A stretch of 64,000 nucleotides of DNA from Acidimicrobiaceae bacterium (GTDB taxonomy: Bacteria > Actinomycetota > Acidimicrobiia > Acidimicrobiales > RAAP-2), in the NCBI GenBank assembly GCA_003133665.1, contig PKYK01000010.1:1-64000 (forward strand), given 5' to 3'. Numbering within the stretch: the stretch's first letter is position 1; each line of letters opens with the position of its first letter. The position numbers and the translations under genes were made by a program. This document shows positions 45,880 to 54,152 of this stretch, one piece after another. The notes under the pieces were generated by a model that saw nothing but the letters and a program-made list of their open reading frames with translations, did not search any database and was not told the DNA's origin.

Positions 45880-47259
45880 GTGGGCGAGTTCACCATGCCG
45901 TCGCTCGGTGCCGACATGGAGGCCGGCAAGGTCACGCAGTGGCTCGTCAAGCCCGGCGACCAGGTGCACCGAGGCGACATCGTGGCCGTGGTCGAGACCG
46001 AGAAGTCGACCATCGAGGTTGAGATCTTCGAGAACGGGACGATTGACGAACTGGTCGTGGCCGAGGGTGAACGTGTTCCGGTGGGCGCCGTCCTCGCGCG
46101 CCTCAGTGCGCGAGGACCCGAGTTGGTGCCGGGCGAGGCGCCCCCCGCCCCGGCGCCCCCACTCCCGCCAGAGTCGGTTGCGCACGAAGGTGGACGTCGC
46201 CCGTCGACGCCCGTTGCTCCGCCAAGCGCACCGACCCACCCGCTCGAAGCCCATCACGCGGCGGTCGTATCGCCGTTGGTGCGCCACCTGGCCGAGCAGC
46301 TCGGTATCGACCCCGGCGTGTTGTCGGGGACCGGACCCGGCGGCACCGTGACGCGCGCCGACGTCGAGCGGGCGGTCGGCGCCCCTCGCGAGGTCGAGCC
46401 GCTACGTGCCCAGACTGGCCGCCGTGGACCGTCTTCGCCGTTCGCTCGGCGCCTGTCCAGCGAACTCGGGATCGATCTCGCAGCGCTTCGCGGAACCGGC
46501 CCGCGAGGTGCGGTGACCGAGAAGGACGTGCGCCTCGCCGCCCTCGCCGCCCGACCCAAGGAGACGACACCACAAGAGGCCACCAACGAGGACCGTCAAG
46601 CGGCGATGCGACGCGCGATTGGCGCGCTGATGGCGCGATCGAAGCGCGAGATCCCGCACTACTACCTGAGCACGACGATCGATCTGAGCGCGGCCGCTTC
46701 CTGGCTCGAGCAGGCAAACCTCGAGCGGCCGGTGGCCGACCGTCTCGTCATGGCGACGCTTCTGTTCAGCGCCACGGCGCGCGCCGTCAAGCGGGTGCCG
46801 GAGATGAACGGCTTCTTCATCGACGGCAACTTCGTGCCGAGCGGGGCCGTTCATCTCGGTGTCGCCGTCTCCCAGCGAACCGGGGGGGTGATCGCCCCGG
46901 CCATCCACGACGCGGAGCGGCTCGAGCTGGAGGAGTTGATGACCCGACTGACGGACCTCGTGAAGCGAGCGCGCGTCGGGAGGCTACGCAGTTCGGAGAT
47001 GAGCGACCCCACCATTACGGTGACCAACCTCGGCGACCTCGGGGTGGACGAGGTATTCGGCGTGATCTATCCGCCACAGGTCGCCCTGGTCGGATTCGGC
47101 CGGATGAAGGAGCGGCCGTGGGCGGAGGGCGGTGTGCTTGGCGCGCGCCCGTGTGTCGTCGTCACGCTCGCGGCCGACCATCGGGTGAGCGACGGCATGC
47201 GCGGAGGCCGCTTTCTCACCGAGATCGATCATCTACTTCAAGAACCGGGGAAACTATGA
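45880..47259 (+). CDS. Dihydrolipoamide acyltransferase (E2) with one lipoyl and two E3-binding domains
   Basis: A 459-residue E2. Lipoyl domain at residues 1-78 with the lipoylated Lys in VETEKSTIE (K42). A proline-rich linker is followed by two peripheral subunit-binding domains, about 129-166 (SPLVRHLAEQLGIDPGVLSG) and 186-221 (SPFARRLSSELGIDLAALRG). The acyltransferase core has the catalytic AADHRVSDG (His about 434). It transfers the acyl group from lipoate to CoA. Two tandem subunit-binding domains are uncommon. GTG start directly follows E1-beta. Its stop overlaps the ACP start. No E3 gene is nearby. Confidence 0.92.
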   Translation: MGEFTMPSLGADMEAGKVTQWLVKPGDQVHRGDIVAVVETEKSTIEVEIFENGTIDELVVAEGERVPVGAVLARLSARGPELVPGEAPPAPAPPLPPESVAHEGGRRPSTPVAPPSAPTHPLEAHHAAVVSPLVRHLAEQLGIDPGVLSGTGPGGTVTRADVERAVGAPREVEPLRAQTGRRGPSSPFARRLSSELGIDLAALRGTGPRGAVTEKDVRLAALAARPKETTPQEATNEDRQAAMRRAIGALMARSKREIPHYYLSTTIDLSAAASWLEQANLERPVADRLVMATLLFSATARAVKRVPEMNGFFIDGNFVPSGAVHLGVAVSQRTGGVIAPAIHDAERLELEELMTRLTDLVKRARVGRLRSSEMSDPTITVTNLGDLGVDEVFGVIYPPQVALVGFGRMKERPWAEGGVLGARPCVVVTLAADHRVSDGMRGGRFLTEIDHLLQEPGKL

Positions 47260-47498
47260 CTAGCGACGAAGCACTCGTACTGATGCGCTCGGTGTTGCGC
47301 CAGGTGGCGCCCGAGGCGGATCTCGACGAGGTCGGCGAGGGCGAGACCCTGCAAGAGGCTCTCGATCTCGACTCGATTGACTTTCTCAACTTCGTGATTG
47401 GTCTGGCCGAGGCGACGGGCCTCGAGATGCCCGAACGCGACTACGATCAATTGTCGACGGTCGCGGGATGTGTCCATTACCTGTCCACTTCGCATTGA
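47256..47498 (+). CDS. Acyl carrier protein
   Basis: An 80-residue acidic helical protein. LDLDSIDFLNFVIGLAEATG contains the phosphopantetheine attachment Ser in the DS-[IL]-x-x-x pattern, and the four-helix layout fits an acyl or peptidyl carrier protein. ATG at 47256 overlaps the E2 stop (ATGA); an in-frame extension upstream would be inside the E2 gene and is rejected. It is the last gene of the ligase-E1-E2 operon. Its DLDSID motif differs from the DSLD of fatty-acid AcpP, suggesting a dedicated carrier that may accept the acyl group made by the complex or ligase. Confidence 0.88.
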   Translation: MTSDEALVLMRSVLRQVAPEADLDEVGEGETLQEALDLDSIDFLNFVIGLAEATGLEMPERDYDQLSTVAGCVHYLSTSH

Positions 47499-47899
47499 CG
47501 ATGACTTGAAACGCCGACCACGTCAACGGTGACTCACAATCCACAAAGGACAAGCAATCCGGCACTCTTGTTCATCAGCACTCAACTGACGGGCATCGCT
47601 CCGCGCAGCCCCAGAACGGTGATGCTGTGTGTCTGGATGGGAGTCTCATCAGGTCCACAGTCTGATCTGGAGCAAGAGTTGCATCAGCGTCTCGTGACAG
47701 TGATTCGTCGGCCTCGCCAGTAGTGATCTCAATGACCCGTCGAATTTGCAGCGTGGAATTCGTGAATATTTCAATCGATGGTTGCGGTGGCATCACGGTC
47801 CGTTTCAATTCGGTTGTTACCATCCTTCGCGTCTGGCAACGGCCAGCGTGGATATACCTCGCGGCACCACTCGTTCCAGGGCGAAGGGAGATTCAACTC
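47499..47899 (+). other. Intergenic region
   Basis: A 401-bp gap with lower GC than its surroundings and no convincing gene. An in-frame extension of the downstream phosphatase reaches back to 47723, but it lacks a signal peptide at its N-terminus and is not called. GAAGGGAG near 47882-47889 is the ribosome site of that gene. No terminator for the upstream operon was recognised. Confidence 0.45.
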
Positions 47900-48967
47900 A
47901 TGAGGCTCAATCGGATCGCAGCGGGCGTAATGGCGCTCACAGGGGTCGCCTGGATGGTGACTCCAGGCGTGAGTTCGGCAAGCGCCGAGGACTCCGCAAT
48001 TCCCCATTATCAGCACATCGTCGAAATCATGATGGAGAACACCAGTTACGCCACGATCCTCGGAAACAGCAATGCTCCGCAGATCAACGCCCTTGCCAGC
48101 AAGTACGGCCTTGCCACCAACTACTACGGGGTCACTCACCCCAGTGAGCCGAACTACCTGGCCAACATCGCCGGCGACTTTTTCGGGGTCCAGGACGACA
48201 ACCAGTTCTACTGCACGCCGGCCCTGGCCACCACGGACCCGTACTGCACGGGCACCACGGTGAATCACACGATTTCCGCGCCAAGCATCGCCGATCAGCT
48301 GACCGCCGTCGGGAAGACCTGGAAGGGTTACTTCCAAAGCCTTCCGCCGGCGCCCGCTCCTGGGAACCTGATCACCAGCGGCCCTAACGCCAATGGGCCC
48401 TACACCTTCAAGTACCCGAGCAACGGCAACGCCCTCTATGCCTCCAAGCACAACCCGTTCCTCAACTTTACGGGCACTCAGGGCGCGCTGGCGAATATGG
48501 TTCCCGACACCCAGCTGGCAACGGACCTGGCAACGTCGAGCCTGCCGAATTTCAGCTTGGTCGTGCCCGATCAGTGCCACGACATGCACGGCACGAGCAG
48601 CTGCAGCAACACCAACTCGCTGATCTCCGCGGGCGATTCGTACGTCGGCACGACGGTCAACCAGATCATGTCCTCGCGGACGTGGCGGCACGGCAACAAT
48701 GCCATCGTCATCACGTGGGATGAGGACGACTTCTCAGATGTAGGTGTTGTCGGCACGGGCTGCTGCGGCGCCAATCCGGGCGGCGGGCACGTGGTTACCA
48801 TCGTGATCACCAACAAGGGCCCAATTCACATCACGGACAACACCGCCTACAACCACTATTCCCTGCTGCGCAGCATGGAGGCGGCCTTCGGCTTGCCCCG
48901 TTTGGCGCACGCTGGCGACAGTGTGGTGCCGGCGATGACCAGGTTGTTCCACCTCGCGAGGGACTAA
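47900..48967 (+). CDS. Secreted phosphoesterase family protein (acid phosphatase/phospholipase C-like)
   Basis: A 355-residue exported protein of the phosphoesterase family PF04185. Signal peptide MRLNRIAAGVMALTGVAWM to SSASA. The mature part begins HYQHIVEIMMENTSYATIL (N-terminal metal ligands with the E-N-x-S/T nucleophile segment), then THPSEPNYLANIAGD, VPDQCHDMHG and VITWDEDDFSD, ending GGGHVVTIVI and the late NHYSLLRSMEAAFGL. These match AcpA-like acid phosphatases. It probably hydrolyses phosphomonoesters or phospholipids outside the cell. ATG at 47900 has GAAGGGAG upstream. A perfect hairpin terminator follows. Confidence 0.85.
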   Translation: MRLNRIAAGVMALTGVAWMVTPGVSSASAEDSAIPHYQHIVEIMMENTSYATILGNSNAPQINALASKYGLATNYYGVTHPSEPNYLANIAGDFFGVQDDNQFYCTPALATTDPYCTGTTVNHTISAPSIADQLTAVGKTWKGYFQSLPPAPAPGNLITSGPNANGPYTFKYPSNGNALYASKHNPFLNFTGTQGALANMVPDTQLATDLATSSLPNFSLVVPDQCHDMHGTSSCSNTNSLISAGDSYVGTTVNQIMSSRTWRHGNNAIVITWDEDDFSDVGVVGTGCCGANPGGGHVVTIVITNKGPIHITDNTAYNHYSLLRSMEAAFGLPRLAHAGDSVVPAMTRLFHLARD

Positions 48968-48983
48968 CACCCAACGGCGTTCC

Positions 48984-49030
48984 ACCGAAGGCCCGACCTC
49001 GTCCCAGTTGAGCGAGGTCGGGCCTTCGGT
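48984..49030 (+). terminator. Perfect 18-bp stem hairpin
   Basis: Arms 48984-49001 and 49013-49030 are fully complementary (18 bp, GC-rich), with an 11-nt loop, 16 bp after the phosphoesterase stop. There is no T-run, as is common for actinobacterial terminators. It also marks the left side of the accessory region. Confidence 0.8.
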
Positions 49031-49312
49031 GTCGTGACGCCGCATTTGACGGTTCCACCGCAGGGGGTTCCAATCTGCTGATCCAAATCCGGGATCGATC
49101 GGCACGAGCGCCAGTGGGAATCGCCCGACTGGGTTTGGCGGTGGCTTCGTCTCGCAACTGAGTGACGTAGGTTGCTTGGCTGCACCCAAGCGGAAGAAGT
49201 CGGCATCGGAACGTCGACCTTCGGCTCGGGGAGCAGATGGTCCCGCCGTTTGTGCCCATCGATTCGTGATCCGTGTGTGGAAACAGCAAGACCATTTCTG
49301 ATCTGCGGTTTC

Positions 49313-49358
49313 TTGGTGCGCCGGCCGGGACTTGAACCCGGATCCTGTTGATTAAGAG
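49313..49358 (-). repeat. tRNA-Lys 3'-half copy (outer attachment-site remnant)
   Basis: 46 bp identical except for one base (T at 49343) to the 3' half of tRNA-Lys(CUU) at 55496-55542, from the CCA end through the anticodon. The 5' half of the tRNA is absent, so it is not a tRNA gene. Direct orientation with the other two copies marks it as an att site left by integration. Confidence 0.85.
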
Positions 49359-49845
49359 ATGAGCACCATCCAATCCCATTGAGGGATTTGGTTGACATTT
49401 CAGGTCCATTGTACCGCCAAGATTCCACCGATGTCCACATTGTGTGGCGGCTTGGGTACTCCGTGAGTAGTCCACGCTTTTCAGATTTCGCAATCTTCAT
49501 TGACGATTGCCATTGGGTTGGGGTTAGTGTTGCTGGCGTGGCTCAAGCTCTCGTCGAGATTGCAGATGATAACTCTCGTAATCACATCAGGAACGACACG
49601 CAAAGTTCGCCGGAAGGTGCGACTATCACTTGGTGCGGGAACCTCGTCGACCGTCCTGCAACGGAGCGCAAGCGAGTCTGCGGCGTTTGTCTGAGGGAGA
49701 GGGCACTAGCGTCTATTCGGTTCCGGTGGCGACCACAAGCATGATTGGGCTCGCTACAAGTTAGGGGCAGATGTGATGCGTTTGGTAGTGGCAGGTCGGT
49801 CAACTCGCTCAAAGCGCCAACGTTGTCCCTAGCGAGAGGTCTGCA

Positions 49846-50006
49846 ACTCGTCCCGGCTCGAGTGACCGCCACGATCGCGTCATAGCGTTGTTCCATTTTG
49901 CTGATCTCCATGAGCACTTTGGCCACCTCCTCGACTCAAAGTCGAGGTCGGCGGCGACGGTGTGTCAAGGGTGAGCCGTTACTGCGTCACGCATCAACCG
50001 TTACTA
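49846..50006 (-). mobile_element. IS481-family transposase 5'-end relic
   Basis: The minus strand from 49926 encodes MAKVLMEISKMEQRYDAIVA, which resembles the N-terminus of IS481-family transposases. After about 27 residues (near 49846) the similarity stops, and the helix-turn-helix and DDE domains are missing. Upstream lie an 8-bp hairpin (49929-49936 / 49940-49947) and two AGTAACGG copies (minus strand; 49976-49983 and 49998-50005), the latter probably at the IS terminus. A non-functional fragment; family call is by eye. Confidence 0.55.
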
Positions 50007-50078
50007 GGTTCCACATCAGGCGTTATCGATGTGTTCGAGATCAGCCGAGGCTTTCCATTTCGTTGGTGCGCCTGTAAG

Positions 50079-50127
50079 ACTTTGGTGCGCCGGCCGGGAC
50101 TTGAACCCGGAACCTGTTGATTAAGAG
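50079..50127 (-). repeat. tRNA-Lys 3'-half copy (inner attachment-site remnant)
   Basis: 49 bp exactly identical to 55494-55542, spanning the tRNA-Lys 3' flank, acceptor stem, T-arm and half of the anticodon arm up to the anticodon. No 5' half follows. With the intact tRNA it bounds a 5.4-kb segment carrying parA, the nucleotidyltransferase and two MFS genes. Confidence 0.9.
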
Positions 50128-50326
50128 GAAGTATTCGATGGTTGCCTCTTGTGGGTCTGGTCGACGTAGTCCGTGTTTTTACGGAATCGACGTTGTCTGT
50201 TGTCGTTCTCGTCTCGTGGTGTTGGAGAAATATGAGGCCTACAATGATGCCTGTTCGAACCCAGCAGTCCTGAATCTGTCTGGCCATTTTCAAGTCTGGA
50301 TCGCTGCGGTTCGCGTGCGGGTTCGC

Positions 50327-50343
50327 GTCGGGCCTCCGACACC
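50327..50343. repeat. Dispersed hairpin repeat, copy 1
   Basis: GTCGG-GCCT-CCGAC followed by ACC (50327-50343), a 5-bp stem with a 4-nt loop. Related copies are at 51248, 51661 and 52607. The flank continues toward GATCCTGA, shared with copy 3. Confidence 0.5.
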
Positions 50344-50599
50344 AACTAGATCCTGACCCGGTCAAACCTCTTGTGGAAGGTAACAAGACTGCCGCGTCGG
50401 GCCACCAATGGTCAGCGGACTTGCGGCCCCGCTGTGGCAACGTGAAGGTTGCGATGGACCAGCAATTCACTGCAGCGTGACAGCAGAGCTCTGGGATGCT
50501 CCCTCGGAGCGCTGCGCACACTCCGGGGAGGCGGGACTTCCATCGCGCCCAGGACGACCACCCCGACGGGCCGGTGAATGTGTCTAACATGACGACACT

Positions 50600-51181
50600 A
50601 TGAACATTGTCGTTACCAGCCTGAAGGGCGGAGTCGGGAAGTCCACGACGTCGATTTACCTCTCCGCGGCTGCGGTTGAGCGAGGGTACGACCGCGTAAC
50701 ACTCATTGACGCCGATCCCCAAGCGTCGTCGGCCGAGTGGCTCGAAATGTGGCCAATCCCAGGCATAACGGTCGTTGAAGCACCGTCGGAGCGTATGGCG
50801 ACTCGCGCCATGAGTCGAATCGACGGCTTGGCTGTTGTCGACACGCCTCCGGGTAATGAACGAATCACCCAGGCGGCGGTCGCCCTGGCCAACGCCGTGG
50901 TCATCCCGACTCGCGCGGGAGGTGTTGAGTACTCGCGCGTGCACGCCACGATCGAATTGATTCCGGCGAGGATTCCGCGAGGTGTCGTCATCTGTGCGGC
51001 ACGCCTGGGTACGAACGATCTCGAAGGGGCGATCGCCTGGTGGAAAGACCAGAAAGTGGAGATCTGGGGAGTGATCCCCGAGCGCGTTGGCATCGCGGCG
51101 GGACCTGAAGCTCGCCTGAGCCGCGAAGGTCTCAATGGTTACGACGCCGTGCTGCGCCGAGCGCTGCGCGGATGGAAGTGA
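50600..51181 (+). CDS. ParA family ATPase (solitary)
   Basis: A 193-residue small ParA/MinD-type ATPase. The deviant Walker A is SLKGGVGKSTTS, Walker A' IDADPQASSAEW and Walker B VVDTPPGNE. It lacks the N-terminal DNA-binding domain of type Ia ParA, so it belongs with plasmid type Ib/VirC1-like proteins. No ParB-like partner is adjacent. A GTGTC-N9-GACAC inverted repeat (50580-50598) ends one base before the ATG and may be an autoregulatory site. It lies in the tRNA-Lys island and is probably a partition or maintenance gene of a mobile element. Confidence 0.85.
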   Translation: MNIVVTSLKGGVGKSTTSIYLSAAAVERGYDRVTLIDADPQASSAEWLEMWPIPGITVVEAPSERMATRAMSRIDGLAVVDTPPGNERITQAAVALANAVVIPTRAGGVEYSRVHATIELIPARIPRGVVICAARLGTNDLEGAIAWWKDQKVEIWGVIPERVGIAAGPEARLSREGLNGYDAVLRRALRGWK

Positions 51182-51247
51182 GCGCCTGGCGTCACGGTAC
51201 TCGACTCGTCACTCCACGGCCGAATCCTCCAGTCGGAGATCGTTGAC

Positions 51248-51263
51248 GTCGGCCCTCCGACAC
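51248..51263. repeat. Dispersed hairpin repeat, copy 2
   Basis: GTCGG-CCCT-CCGAC then AC: same stem as copy 1 with one loop change. It lies 67 bp after the parA stop. Confidence 0.45.
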
Positions 51264-51660
51264 CGATCAGGTCTTCATCAAATCCCACTGGGAAGAACTG
51301 CCCCGTAGGTCGGTCCTACAAACCCCGACGCTTCTTGGCCTTTCGACGACCATTGTCGCCGAGAAGAAGTCGTTGTAGGCGCCAGATCGCTCTTTGGAAT
51401 CGATTGAACTCAGGTCTCGCAGGCGGCCGAAATCTATATCGCAAGCGGCGCATTCTTTGCTCTCGCTTGGAAACTGGAAAATTCCACTCCATTGATCCAC
51501 GGTTCAAATGGTTCTCCTTTGAGAGAAACCGATGATGAGGACACTACTGATCGCCCGAGCGCTGGATTTGCTGAAATGGATGACGATTCCTCCAAGCCAA
51601 ATCGAACCCTCGTCAGGCCCCCGCCAAGTCGAGCCGCCAATGGATGGTGGCAGGGCGGCT

Positions 51661-51678
51661 GTGTCGGGCCTCCGACAC
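51661..51678. repeat. Dispersed hairpin repeat, copy 3
   Basis: GTGTCGG-GCCT-CCGACAC: the longest version, a perfect 7-bp stem with the same 4-nt loop as copy 1. The right flank carries GATCCTGA, as in copy 1. Confidence 0.5.
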
Positions 51679-51773
51679 AACGTGATCCTGAAATCAGAAC
51701 GATTGCGCGATTGCTTGATCTGCAGAGTCTGCTGAATTGGTGGCATTGGCTGCTTCGGAGTGGCCGCCGTGTA

Positions 51774-52493
51774 TTAGCCGACTGGCTTGCTTGTGCTGAA
51801 TCCTTCAGTGATTGGACCACCCGCGAGCTCGAGAACCTTCTCAACAACACTGATCATTGGCTGCTTATCTCCCGTGGCAACGAGCGACCTGAAGGCGCCG
51901 GCCAATTGATCGGCAAACTCACCCGGCGCATCATCGAGATGACGAGCCAGCCACTTACCTGCGCCGTTCCACCGGCGCTCACTCACAAGAGCAAGTTCCC
52001 CCGCCATTTGCAGCAATTGACCCTCGATGAAGATGATCTCAACCTGGTTTGAGGTGCCACGAAGATCGTCGAGCACGTCAGTCAGCGCATAGCGGCGCTG
52101 CAGGCGCTCTTCATCGGTCAGAGCGGTTGGACCGGCGTCGATGACTGCGCGCGCCTCGCGTTGTAGGTCAGCAGCTTCGTGCCAGGCGTCTCGCAGGACG
52201 TAGCCATCGGCGCACATTCGAGCGAGTGTGCACTTGCGGGTCTGGGCATCGAAATCGTAGAAGAACGTCAGCGAATCCCTCGTATGTACGAAGAGCTCGA
52301 CAATCCATCCATGGGCTCGGATCGTCTCACGGTAAGGAGCCGGTGGGCCTTCAATGACCACCACGATGTCGAGATCTGAAGTAGGGGTTCGACGAGAACT
52401 GAGAACGCCGTTGGACAGGAAAGCCGTGCGGGACGCTGGGAAGCGCTCTTCTATGACCCGGGTTGCGGCGACGATTGGCTCTGCGATGTCCAC
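51774..52493 (-). CDS. Nucleotidyltransferase domain protein (aminoglycoside nucleotidyltransferase-like)
   Basis: A 239-residue protein with a minimal nucleotidyltransferase motif: SNGVLSSRRTPTSDLDIVVVIEG, where DLD provides the metal-binding Asp pair, although the usual GS of G-S-x-x-x-G is replaced by SNGVLS. A helical C-terminal half (about 120-239) follows, as in kanamycin/streptomycin-type nucleotidyltransferases and related proteins of unknown role. It may modify a small molecule such as an antibiotic, or a protein. The only minus-strand gene of the island core. No clear ribosome site was picked out for the ATG at 52493. Confidence 0.7.
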   Translation of the reverse strand: MDIAEPIVAATRVIEERFPASRTAFLSNGVLSSRRTPTSDLDIVVVIEGPPAPYRETIRAHGWIVELFVHTRDSLTFFYDFDAQTRKCTLARMCADGYVLRDAWHEAADLQREARAVIDAGPTALTDEERLQRRYALTDVLDDLRGTSNQVEIIFIEGQLLQMAGELALVSERRWNGAGKWLARHLDDAPGEFADQLAGAFRSLVATGDKQPMISVVEKVLELAGGPITEGFSTSKPVG

Positions 52494-52606
52494 TTCATCA
52501 TTATGTTCGGATTCGCTGAGTAGACAGCGTCCGTCTCCTTCCTGTCTCTTGGATCGCGGATTGAACTACGTAGGTAATCGCCAGTGCAAGGTGGAATTCC
52601 TGTCGC

Positions 52607-52653
52607 GTCGGGTCTTCGACACCAGTCAACGCGGTGACTGGTGTCGAAGACCC
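52607..52653. terminator. Perfect 19-bp inverted repeat (hairpin), includes repeat copy 4
   Basis: Arms 52610-52628 and 52635-52653 are exactly complementary over 19 bp with a 6-nt loop. The left arm starts with a degenerate version of the dispersed repeat (GTCGG-GTCT-TCGAC, 52607-52620). It lies 36 bp before the first MFS gene and about 115 bp right of the divergent nucleotidyltransferase start. Without a T-run, it could be a factor-independent terminator insulating the MFS gene, a regulatory hairpin, or a mobile-element end. Confidence 0.55.
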
Positions 52654-52688
52654 TCACGACCAGCCTGGTGGTGAGAGGATGAACGGCA

Positions 52689-53951
52689 ATGACTGACCGG
52701 TCTAAGCCATCAGGGACGTTTGAAGCCCTCCGTGTCCGAGATTTCGCTCTCCTGTGGTCAGGTCAGAGTGTCTCGTCGCTTGGTGACGGTGTCTTCACCA
52801 TCGCGTTGGCGCTGGTGGCTCTACATATTGGACAAAGTCCGATCGACCTCGCCTACGTGCTCGCCGCCCGTGCGGTACCCTCAGTCGTCTTCGCCTTGTT
52901 GGGTGGTGTCGTCGTCGACCGGGTCCCGCGCCGACTGGCGATGCTCACCTCAGACGCAGTTCGCGGGCTCGCGGTCGGTGTCGTGGCGATTCTCCTCGCA
53001 CGTCAGGATCTGCGACTTGGTGAGTTGATCGTGATGTCGGCGATCTTCGGAACCGCTGACGCGTTTTTCGGACCGGCTTCGATGGCGATAGTCCCCGAAC
53101 TACTCGATGACCATCTCTTGGTCCAAGGTAACGCCCTCGGCCAAATGAGTGGCCAGCTCTCCCAGGGGCTCATCGGTCCCGCCATCGGCGGCCTCGTCGT
53201 CTCGGCCATCGGCTACTCGTGGTCCTTCGCTATAGACGCTTTCAGTTTCGCGGTCTCGGCCGTTTGTCTGCTCGCGATGAAGGTCCGAACACCACGCGCA
53301 GAACATCACGGCACGGCCTTCGCCGAGGCCTTGCAGGGAATCGCGTACGTGCGAAGTCAGCGATGGCTCGTGGCCTCATTGCTGGGTGCAGCCTTGGCAA
53401 ACTTCGTCGGCATGACCCCACTCACCGTGCTCTTGCCCCTGCTCGTTCGAAACGTGCTGCACGGCAGCGCCCTGTCCCTTGGCCTCGTCTTCGCGGCGGG
53501 AGGTGCCGCGGGCGTGATCGCGTCGCTGGTCGTGGCGCGCGCGGGTTCGCCTCGTCTCCGCGTGACGGTCCTGTGGAGCGCGTACGCGGCGGGAGGCGTT
53601 GCGATCGCCGCGATGGCTCTGGCACCCAACGCGTGGGTCGTGGGACTGTGCAGCGCGGTCGAGGTCGGACTCCTTATTTACGGTGACGTCCTGTGGGTTG
53701 CGATGATGCAGGAGCTCGTTCCGCGCGACGTTCTGGGTCGTGTCTCGTCGCTCGTCTACCTATTGGCCTTCTCTCTAGGACCTCTCGGTATTCTTCTTGG
53801 CGGTGTCGCAGCAACAACGATCGGAATCCGCGCGACGTTGGTGCTGAGTGGCCTGGTGTCCGGACTGATCTGCGTGGTAGTGCTTTTCACACCGGGGGTC
53901 AGGGACCCGGAGCGATCTCGTACCGAACCCGAGGTGCATCGATCGAACTGA
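52689..53951 (+). CDS. MFS transporter (EntS/MFS_3-like), island copy 1
   Basis: A 420-residue major facilitator with 12 TM segments. The N-terminus FEALRVRDFALLWSGQSVSSLGDGVF is the signature of the MFS_3/enterobactin-exporter-like group. VVVDRVPRRLAMLTSD is motif A after TM2, and the central region shows NALGQMSGQLSQGLIGPAIGG. GAGAGGA precedes the ATG. Such proteins export siderophores, macrolides or other drugs. It is followed by a second related MFS gene 213 bp downstream, both inside the tRNA-Lys island. Confidence 0.87.
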   Translation: MTDRSKPSGTFEALRVRDFALLWSGQSVSSLGDGVFTIALALVALHIGQSPIDLAYVLAARAVPSVVFALLGGVVVDRVPRRLAMLTSDAVRGLAVGVVAILLARQDLRLGELIVMSAIFGTADAFFGPASMAIVPELLDDHLLVQGNALGQMSGQLSQGLIGPAIGGLVVSAIGYSWSFAIDAFSFAVSAVCLLAMKVRTPRAEHHGTAFAEALQGIAYVRSQRWLVASLLGAALANFVGMTPLTVLLPLLVRNVLHGSALSLGLVFAAGGAAGVIASLVVARAGSPRLRVTVLWSAYAAGGVAIAAMALAPNAWVVGLCSAVEVGLLIYGDVLWVAMMQELVPRDVLGRVSSLVYLLAFSLGPLGILLGGVAATTIGIRATLVLSGLVSGLICVVVLFTPGVRDPERSRTEPEVHRSN

Positions 53952-54152
53952 TCGGAATGACCCAAGAACTCCTTCATAAACCGGTATCTCGCGACAACCG
54001 GGGCCACAGGACCTCAACGACTCATCCATGAATTCGTCCGCGGAAGTCGCCCGAATCACGAGGAGCTTTCCCCGCTACTTCGAGAAACGCTGCATGGACC
54101 ATGCCGCTCGGCAACCGTCGAACACCGGCATTGCGACGAGTGGACCAGTTTG

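Larger units (their letters stand above)
49031..50599. other. Non-coding, relic-filled left part of the tRNA-Lys island
   Basis: A 1.57-kb stretch without an intact gene. It contains two tRNA-Lys 3'-half copies (49313-49358 and 50079-50127), an IS481-like relic (49846-50006), a 10-bp partial att copy TTGGTGCGCC at 50063-50072, and one dispersed hairpin repeat (50327-50343). Open frames crossing it show no family features. GC is lower than in flanking genes. It looks like decayed mobile DNA. Confidence 0.65.
51182..51773. other. Intergenic region in the island
   Basis: A 592-bp stretch with several short open frames, none with recognisable features or ribosome sites. Its GC content appears below the chromosomal norm. 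It carries two copies of the dispersed hairpin repeat (51248-51263 and 51661-51678). Probably decayed mobile DNA. Confidence 0.5.

Noticed and set aside
44671-46287. 538-residue minus-strand open frame
   Set aside because: Antisense to E1-beta and E2; composition (Arg, His, Asp rich) is typical of a shadow frame.
49319-49358. tRNA gene at the first att copy
   Set aside because: Only the 3' half of tRNA-Lys is present; no D-arm or 5' acceptor strand follows.
50088-50127. tRNA gene at the second att copy
   Set aside because: Same as above: 3' half only, so an attachment-site copy rather than a tRNA.
49964-50944. Minus-strand open frames crossing the att copies
   Set aside because: They translate the tRNA fragment (NQQ-x-PGSSPGRRTK), a known annotation artefact, and have no domain features.
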